DNA of 64,000 nt from Flavipsychrobacter sp. (GCA_031292525.1 JARLGY010000030.1:124001-188000); one strand, 5' to 3'; numbered from the stretch's first letter, positions 9,701 to 19,412 are shown. Notes: generated from the sequence alone by a model not told the origin. Made by a program: numbers and translations.

Positions 9701-10858
9701 ACCATTTGTAGGGTTACCAATTGTAGGGCTCGAAGTGTTAATATAATATGTAAAGTTAGTCATAGACAAGACCTGGCTCGTCTGAATACCAGCAGAATCT
9801 TTCTGCCTTATAGGCCCCTGGAAGAAGTCAACACCAACCTGCGGAACATTAGATCCATAAGAATTTGTCTGCCCAGTACCATCTACTGATGTACCATTGT
9901 AACCAATACCCAAACCGCGTGTAGTATCGCATCCTATAAAGTCATCCAAATAATAACCCAGATCCATGTCATCCCACACAGCTATATAAGTACTATCAAT
10001 AGTAAGTGACCCTCTATTAATAACTTTATAATTACAAAATGTCGCATTGTTCAGGAAGTCCTGGCTGCTATACGCAAAGGCAGAAGTTTGTATTTCCACA
10101 CCAATTGCAGAGGTTTGTGACTGCAACTTTACGTTACCTTTATCATTAAATACCCACCACATAAACTGGTCACCTTTAATATCAGGGTAGTCACCGTCGT
10201 CAGGATTGTATCCACCATCATTATTTACGTCTACATAGGGTGCGTAGGTATGGCTCGCTACCAGCGTAAGTGGACTACCACTTGTGCCAAGCGGTTTGTA
10301 TTGAGAATTTTTAGAGGGTGCTGCTGGCCAGTTATATATGGCAGGGTAATCTGAAGGTTTTGCGCTACCAGGAGCTAAAGCCTGAAATGCAAGGATATCT
10401 GATTTATTTATCTTCCATATATAATCCCAGTCAGAACATTCTGATGTAGATATTGAACCGTCGGCTTCAAGCGCACCAGGCCAATAGTCATTACCATCCT
10501 GGCGGTATGTTTGTGCAGCAACTTTAAGTTGTCCCTGCGGGTCAAAACCACCAATCCAGCACGAGGCTGCAAATTGACTGCTTGCAGAACCGCTCTTAGG
10601 CACATTATATTCTGCAATCCCCTGACCTATGTTCCACCACATATCACCTCCCGTCATGTAGCGGGCACGTACGTTATTGATGTCCATGTCAATAGCCGCA
10701 GTTGCAGGGAAGCATCCGGCAGTTGTTTTTAACAAACCTTGCTTATTACCCAAACCTGTACCTACTTGTATATTAGGCCGGGCCATAGCAGTAGATGCCA
10801 TCCCCAAGAGGGTAATAAATATAATGAAAGCGTGAAATTTAAATCTATTGTCTAACAT
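6761..10858 (-). CDS. Very large exported protein with FlgD/T9SS-like C-terminal domain
   Basis: A 1365-residue surface or secreted protein of unknown function. Residues 1-26 form a signal peptide ending AMA. The body is rich in Gly, Asn, Ser and Tyr and contains calcium-site-like loops such as DVNNDGGYNPDDGDYPD near residue 215. The C-terminal 90 residues start with NVVPNPYYGYSGYE, continue with IYIYSLDGSLIRSL and WDIRNSIGLAVASGMYIIDV, and end in KVVRWFGATRPI: an Ig-like FlgD/sorting-domain fold that often guides export by T9SS. It lies between a TonB receptor and a PorV-like barrel in one orientation, suggesting it is the cargo or partner of both. No enzyme motif was recognised. Confidence 0.75.
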   Translation of the reverse strand: MLDNRFKFHAFIIFITLLGMASTAMARPNIQVGTGLGNKQGLLKTTAGCFPATAAIDMDINNVRARYMTGGDMWWNIGQGIAEYNVPKSGSASSQFAASCWIGGFDPQGQLKVAAQTYRQDGNDYWPGALEADGSISTSECSDWDYIWKINKSDILAFQALAPGSAKPSDYPAIYNWPAAPSKNSQYKPLGTSGSPLTLVASHTYAPYVDVNNDGGYNPDDGDYPDIKGDQFMWWVFNDKGNVKLQSQTSAIGVEIQTSAFAYSSQDFLNNATFCNYKVINRGSLTIDSTYIAVWDDMDLGYYLDDFIGCDTTRGLGIGYNGTSVDGTGQTNSYGSNVPQVGVDFFQGPIRQKDSAGIQTSQVLSMTNFTYYINTSSPTIGNPTNGIGIYYYMTGSVLTGSRFADDFKGAGIPTTGYGTGPASHFVFTGDPSDNTQWSECACGNLPGDRRFIESAGPFTLTPGASNNITFGCVWAPGVGGCPSTSFKTIEAIDDQAQALFDNNFKQIEGPQAPRMVVRQLDKHLAFYLVNDYGSNNYKEQYGYSDSLKYHQPVVKASKILHKADSLYKFEGYRVFQLADGSVTPASIYGSNGEIDPTKAAEVFECDIHDSITKLVNWVKRTDLAGSTSTTTGAQYQSQLKVNGRDSGIVHSFEITQDAFSTTNDKSLVNYKTYYFVAIAYAYNDFSYVKKTEFTGTGGFDPSNIDATQDVPYLESSHGEGSTPIQVIAAIPNPSNGDMGTVINADYGSGVIIKRLMGTGNGGNNLQINPVLEDSAILGNIIQQPTYLQGAGPIDVKVIDPVLVKPMDWQLAIKGPVSAANGYDKGVIGSSSYWQLTGTGNGTSVTIYSEDSLNQINEQILSDYGISLTINQVQRPGDNPSSGNGYIGSNVVYDDQSKPWLAGVQDGSDSGNVFNWERSGSDTAPKNAVANGKILCKYQDYTYDLVDAYGNMLSNYTLTKSTWAPYALAAEWQTSDSVAKFGVCGFAPALVNTVNLTGLNGIASVDIIFTSDKTKWTACTVMEMEEVTALAQGGAPRFSPRRHPSWAGDYDKNGNPVYQTPGTHVLHPEALLDSGMSLFPGYAINQETGERLNIVFGEDSWLSSDNGSDMIWNPTSTMLNQFDQSPVFGGKHFVYVLGTRYDSSKAFNKGINNPAPLPRQSTYQTIQWVGLPTRSPNVPLLSIKDGIIPTTTRLRMRVTRPYAFFNTGATNPVNLAAPNNPNPTGGTQATGLANNGFPLYSFSTRDLTPTPVSDNTNKNALLDRINVVPNPYYGYSGYESSRLDTKVRIINLPAKAEIYIYSLDGSLIRSLTKSDANSSYIDWDIRNSIGLAVASGMYIIDVKAEGIGEKVVRWFGATRPIDITTY

Positions 10859-10890
10859 AACACTGGTTCTTGAATACTATATAATATTAT

Positions 10891-13800
10891 TTAGAAATTA
10901 AACTGGAGACCAAGGGTGACGGTACGGGGCAGATTATAGTGATTAGGATCATTATAGTATATATTATACAGATCCTGGTAGCTGGCAGCAGAAGTAACTG
11001 AAGGTAATTTGGCTATACCATAAGAAGATGATAAATACCCATTGTCGTCAGGACGACCGGTGTAACCATATACAGAAAGTATATCTTGTATATTAAACAC
11101 ATTCTGTGCATATAAATATACATTCAGTGCTACAGTTTTCTTTGGTTTGATGCTTGTTTCTCCATCTGCATGTTTCTTTGAGATATTAAAGACGAAATCC
11201 TTATCTATCTTAAGATCAACATTGTAATGCCAAGGTAAACGTGATCCATTAACACCACCAATAACAGTATGCGTTACGGCATCAGGAACAGAATACCTTG
11301 TATATGGCTCACCACTTCTTGCACTAGCGATCAGGTTAATACCTGCGTTTTGAAGGAAATGATTACCACCAATAGTAGGTCCATCATTATTTGCGAAGCG
11401 ATAATCAGCATTAGCAGTAATATTATGGCGCGAATCGAAGCTAAGCGGTTGAACATAACGCAAATTTGGTACACCTGCTTCAATAAAGTTCTGCAACAAA
11501 CCATTAGGTGATATCTGGGTTTGCTGACCACCATTACCAGAGGTAGTAGAAGATCCAGTACCCTCAACAAACTGCAGGGTATAAGCAATAGTCATACGCA
11601 GACGGTTTGTACGGCGAAAATCATACTTCATACTTAAACCCTTGGTAGTAGAAAAGTCGGTATTATCATAAGTATAGTATGTAGTAGGATAAGCGTCTAT
11701 GAAAGGACGTATTGCAATTTGATTTTTGCGCTCCTTATAAAAGGCAGAAAGTGTAAGGGCAGAATGGTCTGATATTTTCTGTTGGAAACCCATTTCATAA
11801 TCATAAGTCTCTTCCGGTTTCAGATTAGGATTAGATATGATTGTATTAGCCGTCTGCTGTAAGTAGTAGTAAGTAATTGGTGATGCGTAGGCAATATTTT
11901 GGAAACCAGCTGTATTGGGACGCTGTGTATATATATCATAGTGCGCATAGAACAAAGCGACTTCTGATATTGGGAATGAGAATGATATACGCGGCATAAT
12001 ATTTACCTGTGGTACATAGCTGGTAAAGGAACTGCTCGGGTTAAATTTAGGATCAGTGATCTGAGCAATGGCACCGGTAGCTGGATCTTTCACAAGATAT
12101 GGCTGTATAGGACGACCATTAGTATAATTAGTTAAGATACTAGGATCCTCTATTGCTTTACCGGTAGGATCATACCAATTATTACCATTACGATAACCAA
12201 CGATATTAGGAGTAGATCCACTAGTACCAGATGGATTCTGATCTACATATACTACATAGTTTCCGCCAATATTGGAAGGTGTTTTTCCGCCATTAATTGT
12301 ATTCACAGCAACGTTTGGACCAACACTTGATAATTGCCCTACTGTATATTCCGGCAAAAGAGAATATGGATCTTTCAATACTGTAGTATTATTGTCATAT
12401 CGGTCTATACGTACACCTACATTAAAGAGGAAGTCTTTCTTCAACTCAAATTTATCTTGTATATATCCTGCAATATAGTTAGGCTGATATGGTGCTACAG
12501 GGCGGGTATAATTGTTGTTAGCATCTTTTTGAGTAAAATAATCATTAAAAGTTACATTTCCTGATTGTGCACCACCAGTATATGTATAACCATAGTAACT
12601 CACATATTTGTTACCACTATTCAGCAATTCATCCGCAGAAAACATATTCAACGAGAAAAAGCTAGGATCGTATGCATCTACATTCAGATAATTAGTACTA
12701 TTAGCAGCTAGGCCAAGCTTCTTCCTAAAGTTTTTGTCGAAAGTTGACTGTGTACTATCATTTGATACTGTGTTATAAACTATAGTATCATATGGTGTTG
12801 GCTTGATCTGACCACTTTTTACTTGCGCATTTGTATAACGCTGACCGTTGATCAGGAATATCGGGTTGCTTTTGTCAAGACTTAGCTGTGTATTTGTAAG
12901 CTGGCGCATCAGCTGCCATATAGAAGCAGTACCTTCTCCGTTCAAGTTTGATGAAACTGAGAAAAGGCGTTCAATACGTTGCTGATAATATAAACCAAAT
13001 TGAATAGCATGCTTGGTCTTACCCAACTGTAGGTCGAAAGATGCATCTACACTCACACTATACTGATCGTAATCTCTTTTCTGGTAGTAAGATAAATTTG
13101 AACTTACGTTGTTATCCAGTTCATAAGTATTAAATGGCAAATCACCATTTAAAAGACCGTGTGAAGATTGAATCTGAGATAATGCAGTTGGAGCAATGCC
13201 TACTGTATTAAAATATTCAGAAGTATAATTTGCAAGTCCCGGATTCATCTCTGACCTGGTATATGAAATTGCAGATGGGTTTTGGGTGCTTTGCAACAAT
13301 ACACCATTTTGCTTTGACGTAGTGTCCAACCCATATTGGTAGCTTGGAGTGTAAGATTGATTAAACTTACCTACATACTGATAATCAAAAATGTTGCTCT
13401 TGTAGTTGGCATCCTGGAACAACAGGTAAGTTTTTTGGTAATCGGCCTGTAGTGTGTAATAAGCGTTAGATATAGTTCCTGATTTAGGAGCTGCGTCTGC
13501 ATCTTTCTTTTCTGTTGCAGTTTTCCCAAATCTCTGGGTAAAGCGCAAGAAACCACGACCTACATAAGTTTGTTGCGGAGTGATTGATGTTGGTGAAAAA
13601 GTTTCGCTTGCTACGTTATATATATTGTAGTTACCCTTCTTATAATCGAAGTTGGCACCTGCAGTAAGGCTAATGTTATCATTCAACTGGTAATCCAGTT
13701 TACCATTTATCCTTCCTTCAGTAGAAGAATTGTTTGGTGGTACTTTTACAGCATTCAGCTGGCTTTTTGTTATATATTCTGATGAATATGTATATATTTG

Positions 13801-14769
13801 GTTACCAGTGGCATCAGAAACTATGGTTAATGGATTTTGTACCAGGTTTTTTAGCACATTGGGTTTAGCCACGTAGGTAGGTATATAGGATGGGTACATG
13901 TCATTATCATAATAGAAGTCTCCACCTAAAGCAAAACCCAAAACAGGTTTTTTAGTTTTATCAGGCATCACTTTCTTATAAAGCGGGCCAGAAAGGTTAA
14001 AGGAAACCAGGTTATTATTATAACCATCTACAGAATGCTGTACTTGAACATCGCCTATCAAATTTTGAGATACACCTCTCGTAGTAATATTAACCACACC
14101 ACCACTCACATCACCATACTTAGCTGGTATTCCGGATGTATATACATCTATTTGGTCTATTGAGCCTTGAGAAAGGTTTGTACCATAGCTGCCACGCACC
14201 TGCACACCATCTATTACATATAATGTACCTTCTGACCGTGAACCGCCAATGCTCAACCCGCTATTATTATCTTGCCTTCTTGATGACTGGTAAACACCGG
14301 GAGTCAAGGCCACAAGCTCATCTGTAGTAATTACGGGAGCGTGGGCTATAGCCTCTTTATCCAAGTGACCGCTACCACCATTTTGATATGGATCGATAAG
14401 TGGTGTACGGTATGCATGAACTATTTGCTCATGGATAACGTTTGTCTTGATCGTCATATCGATATTAACACCAGTTGTTTTATCAGGGCTTACAGTAATA
14501 CCCGTAATTTTCTGATCATCAAAACCTAAGGCTTTAACAACAATGTAGTAACTAGATGGAGACAATGGCTTTATCTCATAGTTTCCGTCTATATCAGAAA
14601 CCCCTGTGCCTTTAAGAATACCCCCGTCAAATGCCTGGATAACAGCATTAATAACAGGTTCTTTCTTTTCATCCAGAACGCGACCAGTGATATCACCGGC
14701 CTGACCAAATGCTGTAGCGGAAACGCTGAGAAATAACAATACAAAAAGATAACGTAGCGTATGTGTCAT
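10891..14769 (-). CDS. TonB-dependent receptor with N-terminal carboxypeptidase-regulatory domain
   Basis: A 1292-residue outer-membrane importer. The ATG at 14769 is preferred over one 27 bases upstream because it yields the signal peptide MTHTLRYLFVLLFLS...AFGQ. A CarboxypepD_reg-like domain (GDITGRVLDEKKEPVINAVI) occupies about residues 24-105, the plug about 125-235 (IDQIDVYTSGIPAKYGDVSG), and the barrel the remainder, closing with TVTLGLQFNF. It resembles oar-like or SusC-type receptors, but no SusD partner lies beside it; instead a giant exported protein and a PorV-like barrel follow. Ligand unknown. The long extracellular loops account for the large size. Confidence 0.9.
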   Translation of the reverse strand: MTHTLRYLFVLLFLSVSATAFGQAGDITGRVLDEKKEPVINAVIQAFDGGILKGTGVSDIDGNYEIKPLSPSSYYIVVKALGFDDQKITGITVSPDKTTGVNIDMTIKTNVIHEQIVHAYRTPLIDPYQNGGSGHLDKEAIAHAPVITTDELVALTPGVYQSSRRQDNNSGLSIGGSRSEGTLYVIDGVQVRGSYGTNLSQGSIDQIDVYTSGIPAKYGDVSGGVVNITTRGVSQNLIGDVQVQHSVDGYNNNLVSFNLSGPLYKKVMPDKTKKPVLGFALGGDFYYDNDMYPSYIPTYVAKPNVLKNLVQNPLTIVSDATGNQIYTYSSEYITKSQLNAVKVPPNNSSTEGRINGKLDYQLNDNISLTAGANFDYKKGNYNIYNVASETFSPTSITPQQTYVGRGFLRFTQRFGKTATEKKDADAAPKSGTISNAYYTLQADYQKTYLLFQDANYKSNIFDYQYVGKFNQSYTPSYQYGLDTTSKQNGVLLQSTQNPSAISYTRSEMNPGLANYTSEYFNTVGIAPTALSQIQSSHGLLNGDLPFNTYELDNNVSSNLSYYQKRDYDQYSVSVDASFDLQLGKTKHAIQFGLYYQQRIERLFSVSSNLNGEGTASIWQLMRQLTNTQLSLDKSNPIFLINGQRYTNAQVKSGQIKPTPYDTIVYNTVSNDSTQSTFDKNFRKKLGLAANSTNYLNVDAYDPSFFSLNMFSADELLNSGNKYVSYYGYTYTGGAQSGNVTFNDYFTQKDANNNYTRPVAPYQPNYIAGYIQDKFELKKDFLFNVGVRIDRYDNNTTVLKDPYSLLPEYTVGQLSSVGPNVAVNTINGGKTPSNIGGNYVVYVDQNPSGTSGSTPNIVGYRNGNNWYDPTGKAIEDPSILTNYTNGRPIQPYLVKDPATGAIAQITDPKFNPSSSFTSYVPQVNIMPRISFSFPISEVALFYAHYDIYTQRPNTAGFQNIAYASPITYYYLQQTANTIISNPNLKPEETYDYEMGFQQKISDHSALTLSAFYKERKNQIAIRPFIDAYPTTYYTYDNTDFSTTKGLSMKYDFRRTNRLRMTIAYTLQFVEGTGSSTTSGNGGQQTQISPNGLLQNFIEAGVPNLRYVQPLSFDSRHNITANADYRFANNDGPTIGGNHFLQNAGINLIASARSGEPYTRYSVPDAVTHTVIGGVNGSRLPWHYNVDLKIDKDFVFNISKKHADGETSIKPKKTVALNVYLYAQNVFNIQDILSVYGYTGRPDDNGYLSSSYGIAKLPSVTSAASYQDLYNIYYNDPNHYNLPRTVTLGLQFNF

Positions 14770-14884
14770 ATACTGCTTTGAAAATTTATTAACCAAATGA
14801 ACGGCGAAGATAGAAAAAAGTGTTAAAATCGTTTTTGTTAATTTCTTTTTTAAGATAAAAATTACAACCTTATATGTTATTTTA

Positions 14885-15826
14885 TCAATAATTCATTATT
14901 TTGTATAAAAGGACTTTACTCATTTTATACAGTGCCTCCACACTATATCCTGCTATGTGGGGAGTAACTATAACCTGCGGCAGGCATGATATTTTAGCCA
15001 GTAAATTGCGCATATCATTACCCATCTTGTCTATCGGCTCTTGCTCCCAAACATCCAGGCAGGCACCCTTTATTTTTCCTGTTTCCAATCCATACCATAG
15101 TGCCTGTGTGTCTGTCACTATACCTCTAGACGTGTTAATTAACACAAAACCCTTGGCCATGTCATCAATAAATTTTTTATTTATATAATGATGGGTATCA
15201 TTTTGCAAAGGTACATGCATGCTTACTATGTCTGCTTCCCTATAAATCTGTGTTAAATCTGCACAAATAGTAACCTGGTCATCCACTGGTATATGCTGCC
15301 TATATTTATCATAAACCAATATGTTAACATCAAAACCACTCAACTTTTTTGCAAATGCAGGCCCTGTATGTCCATATCCTATTATACCTACAGTTTTGCC
15401 TTCTAACTCATAACCTCTGTTTTCTTCACGCAACCACTGCCCGGCTTGCACCTCGTTACGGCTTACCGCAATATTTCGGGTTAGGGAGAGCAGCATACCT
15501 AAAGCAAATTCCCCCACCGCATTACAATTACCTTCAGGGCTACTAAAACAGGCTATATTTTGCTCTGTAGCATAGATTGTATCTATAACTTCCATCCCAG
15601 ACCCCATTCTTCCTATCCACCTTAAATTGGGCGCGGCATCGATCAGCCCCTTATCCAGCTGTAACCTGGTAGATGTAATAACGCCAACACAATCTGCCAG
15701 TAAAGCCGCAGCCACAGATTGCTGTATTTTTTCCTGCACTACGCACTCATAGCCTTGTTCAGTAAGACCATCAGTCAGCACCGCGTGTACCGGGGCTGCT
15801 ATTAACACTTTTCCTCTGGATTTCAT
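14885..15826 (-). CDS. D-isomer-specific 2-hydroxyacid dehydrogenase
   Basis: A 313-residue NAD-dependent dehydrogenase of the phosphoglycerate/D-lactate dehydrogenase family. The nucleotide-binding motif GYGHTG is at 150-155 and the catalytic triad is visible as Arg234 (NTSRGIVTDT), Glu263 (WEQEP) and His290 (TPHIAGYS). There is no C-terminal ACT domain, so it is not a classical regulated SerA, though many Bacteroidota use short enzymes of this kind for serine synthesis. Its ATG overlaps the rsmA stop codon by 4 bases (ATGA), so it is translated with rsmA. Substrate not determined from sequence. Confidence 0.88.
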   Translation of the reverse strand: MKSRGKVLIAAPVHAVLTDGLTEQGYECVVQEKIQQSVAAALLADCVGVITSTRLQLDKGLIDAAPNLRWIGRMGSGMEVIDTIYATEQNIACFSSPEGNCNAVGEFALGMLLSLTRNIAVSRNEVQAGQWLREENRGYELEGKTVGIIGYGHTGPAFAKKLSGFDVNILVYDKYRQHIPVDDQVTICADLTQIYREADIVSMHVPLQNDTHHYINKKFIDDMAKGFVLINTSRGIVTDTQALWYGLETGKIKGACLDVWEQEPIDKMGNDMRNLLAKISCLPQVIVTPHIAGYSVEALYKMSKVLLYKIMNY

Positions 15827-16581
15827 TGTTGATATTTCTTGTGTAGCGCTACAAAGTCTGCTACTGTAAGCTGTTCTGCTCTTTTATCCATTAATGGCTC
15901 GTTATGTTCGCCGGGTGGCAGGGTGCTTTTTAGTGCATTACGCAATGTCTTGCGACGTTGGTTAAAAGCAGCCTTCACCAATATGATAAACTTTCTTTTA
16001 TTTGTTATCTCATATGGGTTGCCCAGGTTGGTAAAACGTAATACCCCACTTTTTACCTTAGGCGGCGGATTAAAACAATTCTCATTCACATCAAACAGGT
16101 ATTCTACTTTGTAAAAAGCCTGCATCAATACGCTTAATATCCCATACACCTTGCTACCTGGCCCAGAAGCCACCCTAAGAGCTACTTCTTTCTGGAACAT
16201 TCCTATTACTTCATCTACATGCTCCTCCCATTCCAATACCTTAAATAATATGGGCGATGAGATATTGTACGGGAAATTGCCTACAAGGCTAAAATGGCCA
16301 GCAAATGGCATATCAGCCTTTAAAATATCTTGCAGGATGATCTTGCCTTGTATAGAAGGATAGGTCTTGTTCAGATATTGAACTTTTTCCTCATCCACTT
16401 CTATGGCCTTGTAGGCCACATCATCCCATTGCAGCAAGTACTTTGTAATAGCGCCACCACCCGGACCTACCTCCACAAGGCTCATGCCTGGTACGTGGCC
16501 TACATGCTCTACTATCTTCCGGCAAACATTCTCATCAATAAGAAAATGTTGGCCTAAACTTTTCTTCAAGGTGTATTGCAT
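15823..16581 (-). CDS. rsmA: 16S rRNA dimethyladenosine transferase RsmA (KsgA)
   Basis: Dimethylates two adjacent adenines in the 3' hairpin of 16S rRNA during 30S maturation. The ATG at 16581 gives MQYTLKKSLGQHFLID, the standard RsmA N-terminus, and a 252-residue protein; the longer reading frame upstream is not conserved-looking. SAM-binding motif VEVGPGGGAIT lies at 36-46 and the catalytic NFPY (family NLPY/NIPY) at 102-105. The C-terminal small helical domain (FNQRRKTLRNALK) is present. Just upstream is CATTTTTG, one mismatch from TAnnTTTG, 4 bases before the ATG. Overlaps the downstream dehydrogenase. Confidence 0.97.
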   Translation of the reverse strand: MQYTLKKSLGQHFLIDENVCRKIVEHVGHVPGMSLVEVGPGGGAITKYLLQWDDVAYKAIEVDEEKVQYLNKTYPSIQGKIILQDILKADMPFAGHFSLVGNFPYNISSPILFKVLEWEEHVDEVIGMFQKEVALRVASGPGSKVYGILSVLMQAFYKVEYLFDVNENCFNPPPKVKSGVLRFTNLGNPYEITNKRKFIILVKAAFNQRRKTLRNALKSTLPPGEHNEPLMDKRAEQLTVADFVALHKKYQQ

Positions 16582-16800
16582 GATGCAAAAATGCGTAATT
16601 ATAGCATCATTGCCTATAGTCCCACTCAATCAAGCAGGACTGAGGTGAGTGTGATTATAAAATCTATACAAGCTGAGCAGGATAACTGCTCTTATACAGG
16701 CTTTATAATTCTGAATACTTCAGAAACACTGTGGACAAAAATGCAATATAACATTTCATTGTGCATTATATACCTTTACGCTCCTAATAAAAGATCCCGC

Positions 16801-18237
16801 ATGGAATTTAAAATAGTACAGAAGGCTACGGCAAAATATCAGCTTTTCATAATAGAAAACACAACATCATTAGCACAGGTAACACTTATTGATGAGGTAG
16901 ACGCAAAATATGCTACAACCTCAATAAATAATGACCAGTCAATAATCACCATAAATAAATACGAACGTTTTGTTTTTATATACGCGATAAAAGCTAAAAG
17001 TACGCCAACGCAGACCCGGGAAGCTTATCGCAAAGCAGGAGCAGAACTGCAAGTATTGCTGGCAAAACAAAAGGCAGAAGAAATAACTATTACCAACCTA
17101 ACTGCTCAGGCCGATGTAGCTTATATAGTTGCAGAAGGTTTAGCCATGGCCAACTACCAGTTTTTGAAATACAAAACAGATGCTGCAAAATTGGCAAATA
17201 AGTTACAGCGCATATCATTTACAAGACAGAGTATTACTGTAAAGGAAGTTACCCAGTTGCAAGTAATAACGGATGCCATTTACAAAGCCCGTACTTTAGT
17301 AAACGAGCCGTTGAGCTACCTTAGTGCTGTGCAATTATCTAAAGAGATTGTAGCGCTTGGCAAGGATGCTGGCTTTAAGGTTACAGTATTGCAAAAAGCA
17401 CAACTGGAAAAAGAAAAAATGGGGGGTATACTGGCAGTAAACAGAGGTAGCATTGATCCGCCTACGTTTAGCATAATGGAGTACACACCCAAAAAAGCGA
17501 TCAATAAAAAGCCAATAGTATTAATAGGGAAAGGCGTGGTATATGATACGGGAGGACTGAGCCTGAAACCTACAGCAAACTCTATGGACCGTATGAAGAG
17601 CGACATGGGTGGTGCAGCGTTGGTAAGCTGTGCTATGTATGCTATAGCCAAACTCCAGTTGCCTATACATGTAATAGCGCTTGTTCCCTCTACCGATAAT
17701 CGTCCAGGCGAGAACGCATATGTGCCTGGCGATGTAGTAACTATGTACAGCGGCGCCACTGTTGAAGTTCTGAATACTGATGCTGAAGGCCGTATGTTGC
17801 TGGGGGATGCATTGCATTGGGCCAAACGTTACAAACCTGAATTGGTAGCAGACTTTGCTACACTTACTGGTGCAGCATCTGTTGCTGTTGGTGAGTATGG
17901 CATAGTGTGCATGGGTACTGCTGGCGAAGAAGTTAAAAGCTCTTTCCGCGCAAGTGGAGAAAGACAATACGAACGCCTGGTAGAATATCCCCTGTGGGAT
18001 GAATATGGCGACTTAATAAAATCTGACGTAGCGGATATTAAAAATGTAGGCGGCCCATCTGGTGGAGCTATTACTGCAGGTAAGTTTTTGCAGCATTTCA
18101 CAGATTACCCATGGATGCACTTTGACATTGCAGGTGTATCATTTGCTACTTCTAAAAAGAATTATACAACAATAGGCGGTACAGGTTACGGCCTGCGTAT
18201 GCTGCTCGATTTCCTGGTGAATTACGGTAAAGCTTAA
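16801..18237 (+). CDS. pepA: Leucyl aminopeptidase (M17 family)
   Basis: A cytosolic zinc/manganese aminopeptidase that trims N-terminal residues from peptides. I start at the ATG at 16801 (MEFKIVQKATAKYQL), giving 478 residues; the open frame upstream to 16576 overlaps rsmA and lacks family similarity. Metal ligands are seen in GKGVVYDTGG (about 243-252), MKSDMGGAALV, and the signature NTDAEGR at 325-331. The less conserved N-terminal macro-like domain spans about 1-160. pdxA follows after 17 bases on the same strand, so they are likely co-transcribed up to the terminator at 19383. Confidence 0.95.
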   Translation: MEFKIVQKATAKYQLFIIENTTSLAQVTLIDEVDAKYATTSINNDQSIITINKYERFVFIYAIKAKSTPTQTREAYRKAGAELQVLLAKQKAEEITITNLTAQADVAYIVAEGLAMANYQFLKYKTDAAKLANKLQRISFTRQSITVKEVTQLQVITDAIYKARTLVNEPLSYLSAVQLSKEIVALGKDAGFKVTVLQKAQLEKEKMGGILAVNRGSIDPPTFSIMEYTPKKAINKKPIVLIGKGVVYDTGGLSLKPTANSMDRMKSDMGGAALVSCAMYAIAKLQLPIHVIALVPSTDNRPGENAYVPGDVVTMYSGATVEVLNTDAEGRMLLGDALHWAKRYKPELVADFATLTGAASVAVGEYGIVCMGTAGEEVKSSFRASGERQYERLVEYPLWDEYGDLIKSDVADIKNVGGPSGGAITAGKFLQHFTDYPWMHFDIAGVSFATSKKNYTTIGGTGYGLRMLLDFLVNYGKA

Positions 18238-18254
18238 ACATTTAACCACAACAC

Positions 18255-19328
18255 ATGGAGAACAACGAAAAACCTGTAATAGGCATTACTACCGGCGACC
18301 TAAACGGAATAGGACCCGAAGTGATCATTAAAACATTTTCAGATAACCGGATGCTGGAAATATGCACGCCTGTCATATTTGCATCTAATAAGGTGATCAA
18401 CTATTACAGGAAGCTTATTACCGAATACCCCTTCACATTTACCAGTACTAAGGATATGGCTAACCTCAATCCTAAAACGGTAAATATCTTCAATTGCTGG
18501 GAAGAAGAAGTGCCTGTGCAACCGGGTTTGTTTTCAGAGGCTGCAGGCAAATATGCAGTGCGTTCCTTAATGGTAGCCACACAATGTTTGAAAGATAAGG
18601 AGCTTGATGCTATGGTAACAGCACCCATCCATAAGAACAACACTAATCTTCCCGACTTTCCATATACAGGCCACACACCTTTTTTGAAAGATAAATTTGG
18701 GGCAAAGGATGTGCTGATGTTACTTTTTAGCGAAGGCTTAAGGGTAGCATTGGTTACTGAACATGTACCTATAGCAAAGGTGGCTGAACTGATCACCAAA
18801 GAAGCAATACTATCTAAACTAACCCTACTGCGCGAAACGCTGATAAAAGATTTTGGCATAGACAAACCACGCATAGCGGTATTAGGCTTAAATCCTCATG
18901 CCGGTGATGATGGGCAAATAGGCAATGAAGAAAAAACAATCATAAAACCAGCCATTGATCTGGCACAACAGCAGGGGCACCTGGTATATGGCCCATACAG
19001 CGCAGATGCCTTTTTTGCAAGAAATAGTTATACCCAATTTGATGCCGTACTGGCCATGTATCATGACCAGGGACTTATACCTTTTAAAACACTGGCACAA
19101 GATCTTGGTGTAAATTATACTGCAGGGTTACCTGTCATCCGCACTTCTCCAGATCATGGTACAGCCTTTGATATTGCCGGCAAAAACCTGGCTGATCCCT
19201 CATCTTTTCGTGAGGCAGTTTATCAAGCTATTGATTTACTGAAACAGCGCAGAAATTATGAACAATACACCGCTAACCCATTAAGAAGAGGTAAAATAGA
19301 AAAGGAAAAAGAAGTCAGTGATGATTAA
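18255..19328 (+). CDS. pdxA: 4-hydroxythreonine-4-phosphate dehydrogenase
   Basis: Oxidises 4-phosphohydroxy-L-threonine in the DXP-dependent pathway of pyridoxal phosphate synthesis. The 357-residue protein carries the N-terminal GITTGDLNGIGPEVI, the phosphate-binding region TAPIHKNN, and metal-ligand motifs GLNPHAGDDGQIG, AMYHDQGLIPFK and TSPDHGTAFDIAGK. Length and motifs are standard. It follows pepA closely and is closed by a strong terminator 55 bases downstream. No other pdx genes are in the window. Confidence 0.97.
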   Translation: MENNEKPVIGITTGDLNGIGPEVIIKTFSDNRMLEICTPVIFASNKVINYYRKLITEYPFTFTSTKDMANLNPKTVNIFNCWEEEVPVQPGLFSEAAGKYAVRSLMVATQCLKDKELDAMVTAPIHKNNTNLPDFPYTGHTPFLKDKFGAKDVLMLLFSEGLRVALVTEHVPIAKVAELITKEAILSKLTLLRETLIKDFGIDKPRIAVLGLNPHAGDDGQIGNEEKTIIKPAIDLAQQQGHLVYGPYSADAFFARNSYTQFDAVLAMYHDQGLIPFKTLAQDLGVNYTAGLPVIRTSPDHGTAFDIAGKNLADPSSFREAVYQAIDLLKQRRNYEQYTANPLRRGKIEKEKEVSDD

Positions 19329-19382
19329 TTTCCACAAGCTTAGCTAATACCTACTTTAAACGTTAATATTCCGCCCTTTTTC

Positions 19383-19412
19383 TCCCGCCACATTTTCGTG
19401 GCGGGATTTTTT
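19383..19412 (+). terminator. Rho-independent terminator after pdxA
   Basis: Perfect 9-bp GC-rich stem TCCCGCCAC/GTGGCGGGA (19383-19391, 19398-19406) with a 6-base loop ATTTTC and six T residues after it. Ends the pepA-pdxA unit. Confidence 0.92.

Noticed and set aside
16576-16800. 75-codon N-terminal extension of pepA
   Set aside because: It overlaps the rsmA start region, is not aminopeptidase-like, and ATG 16801 gives the expected family N-terminus.
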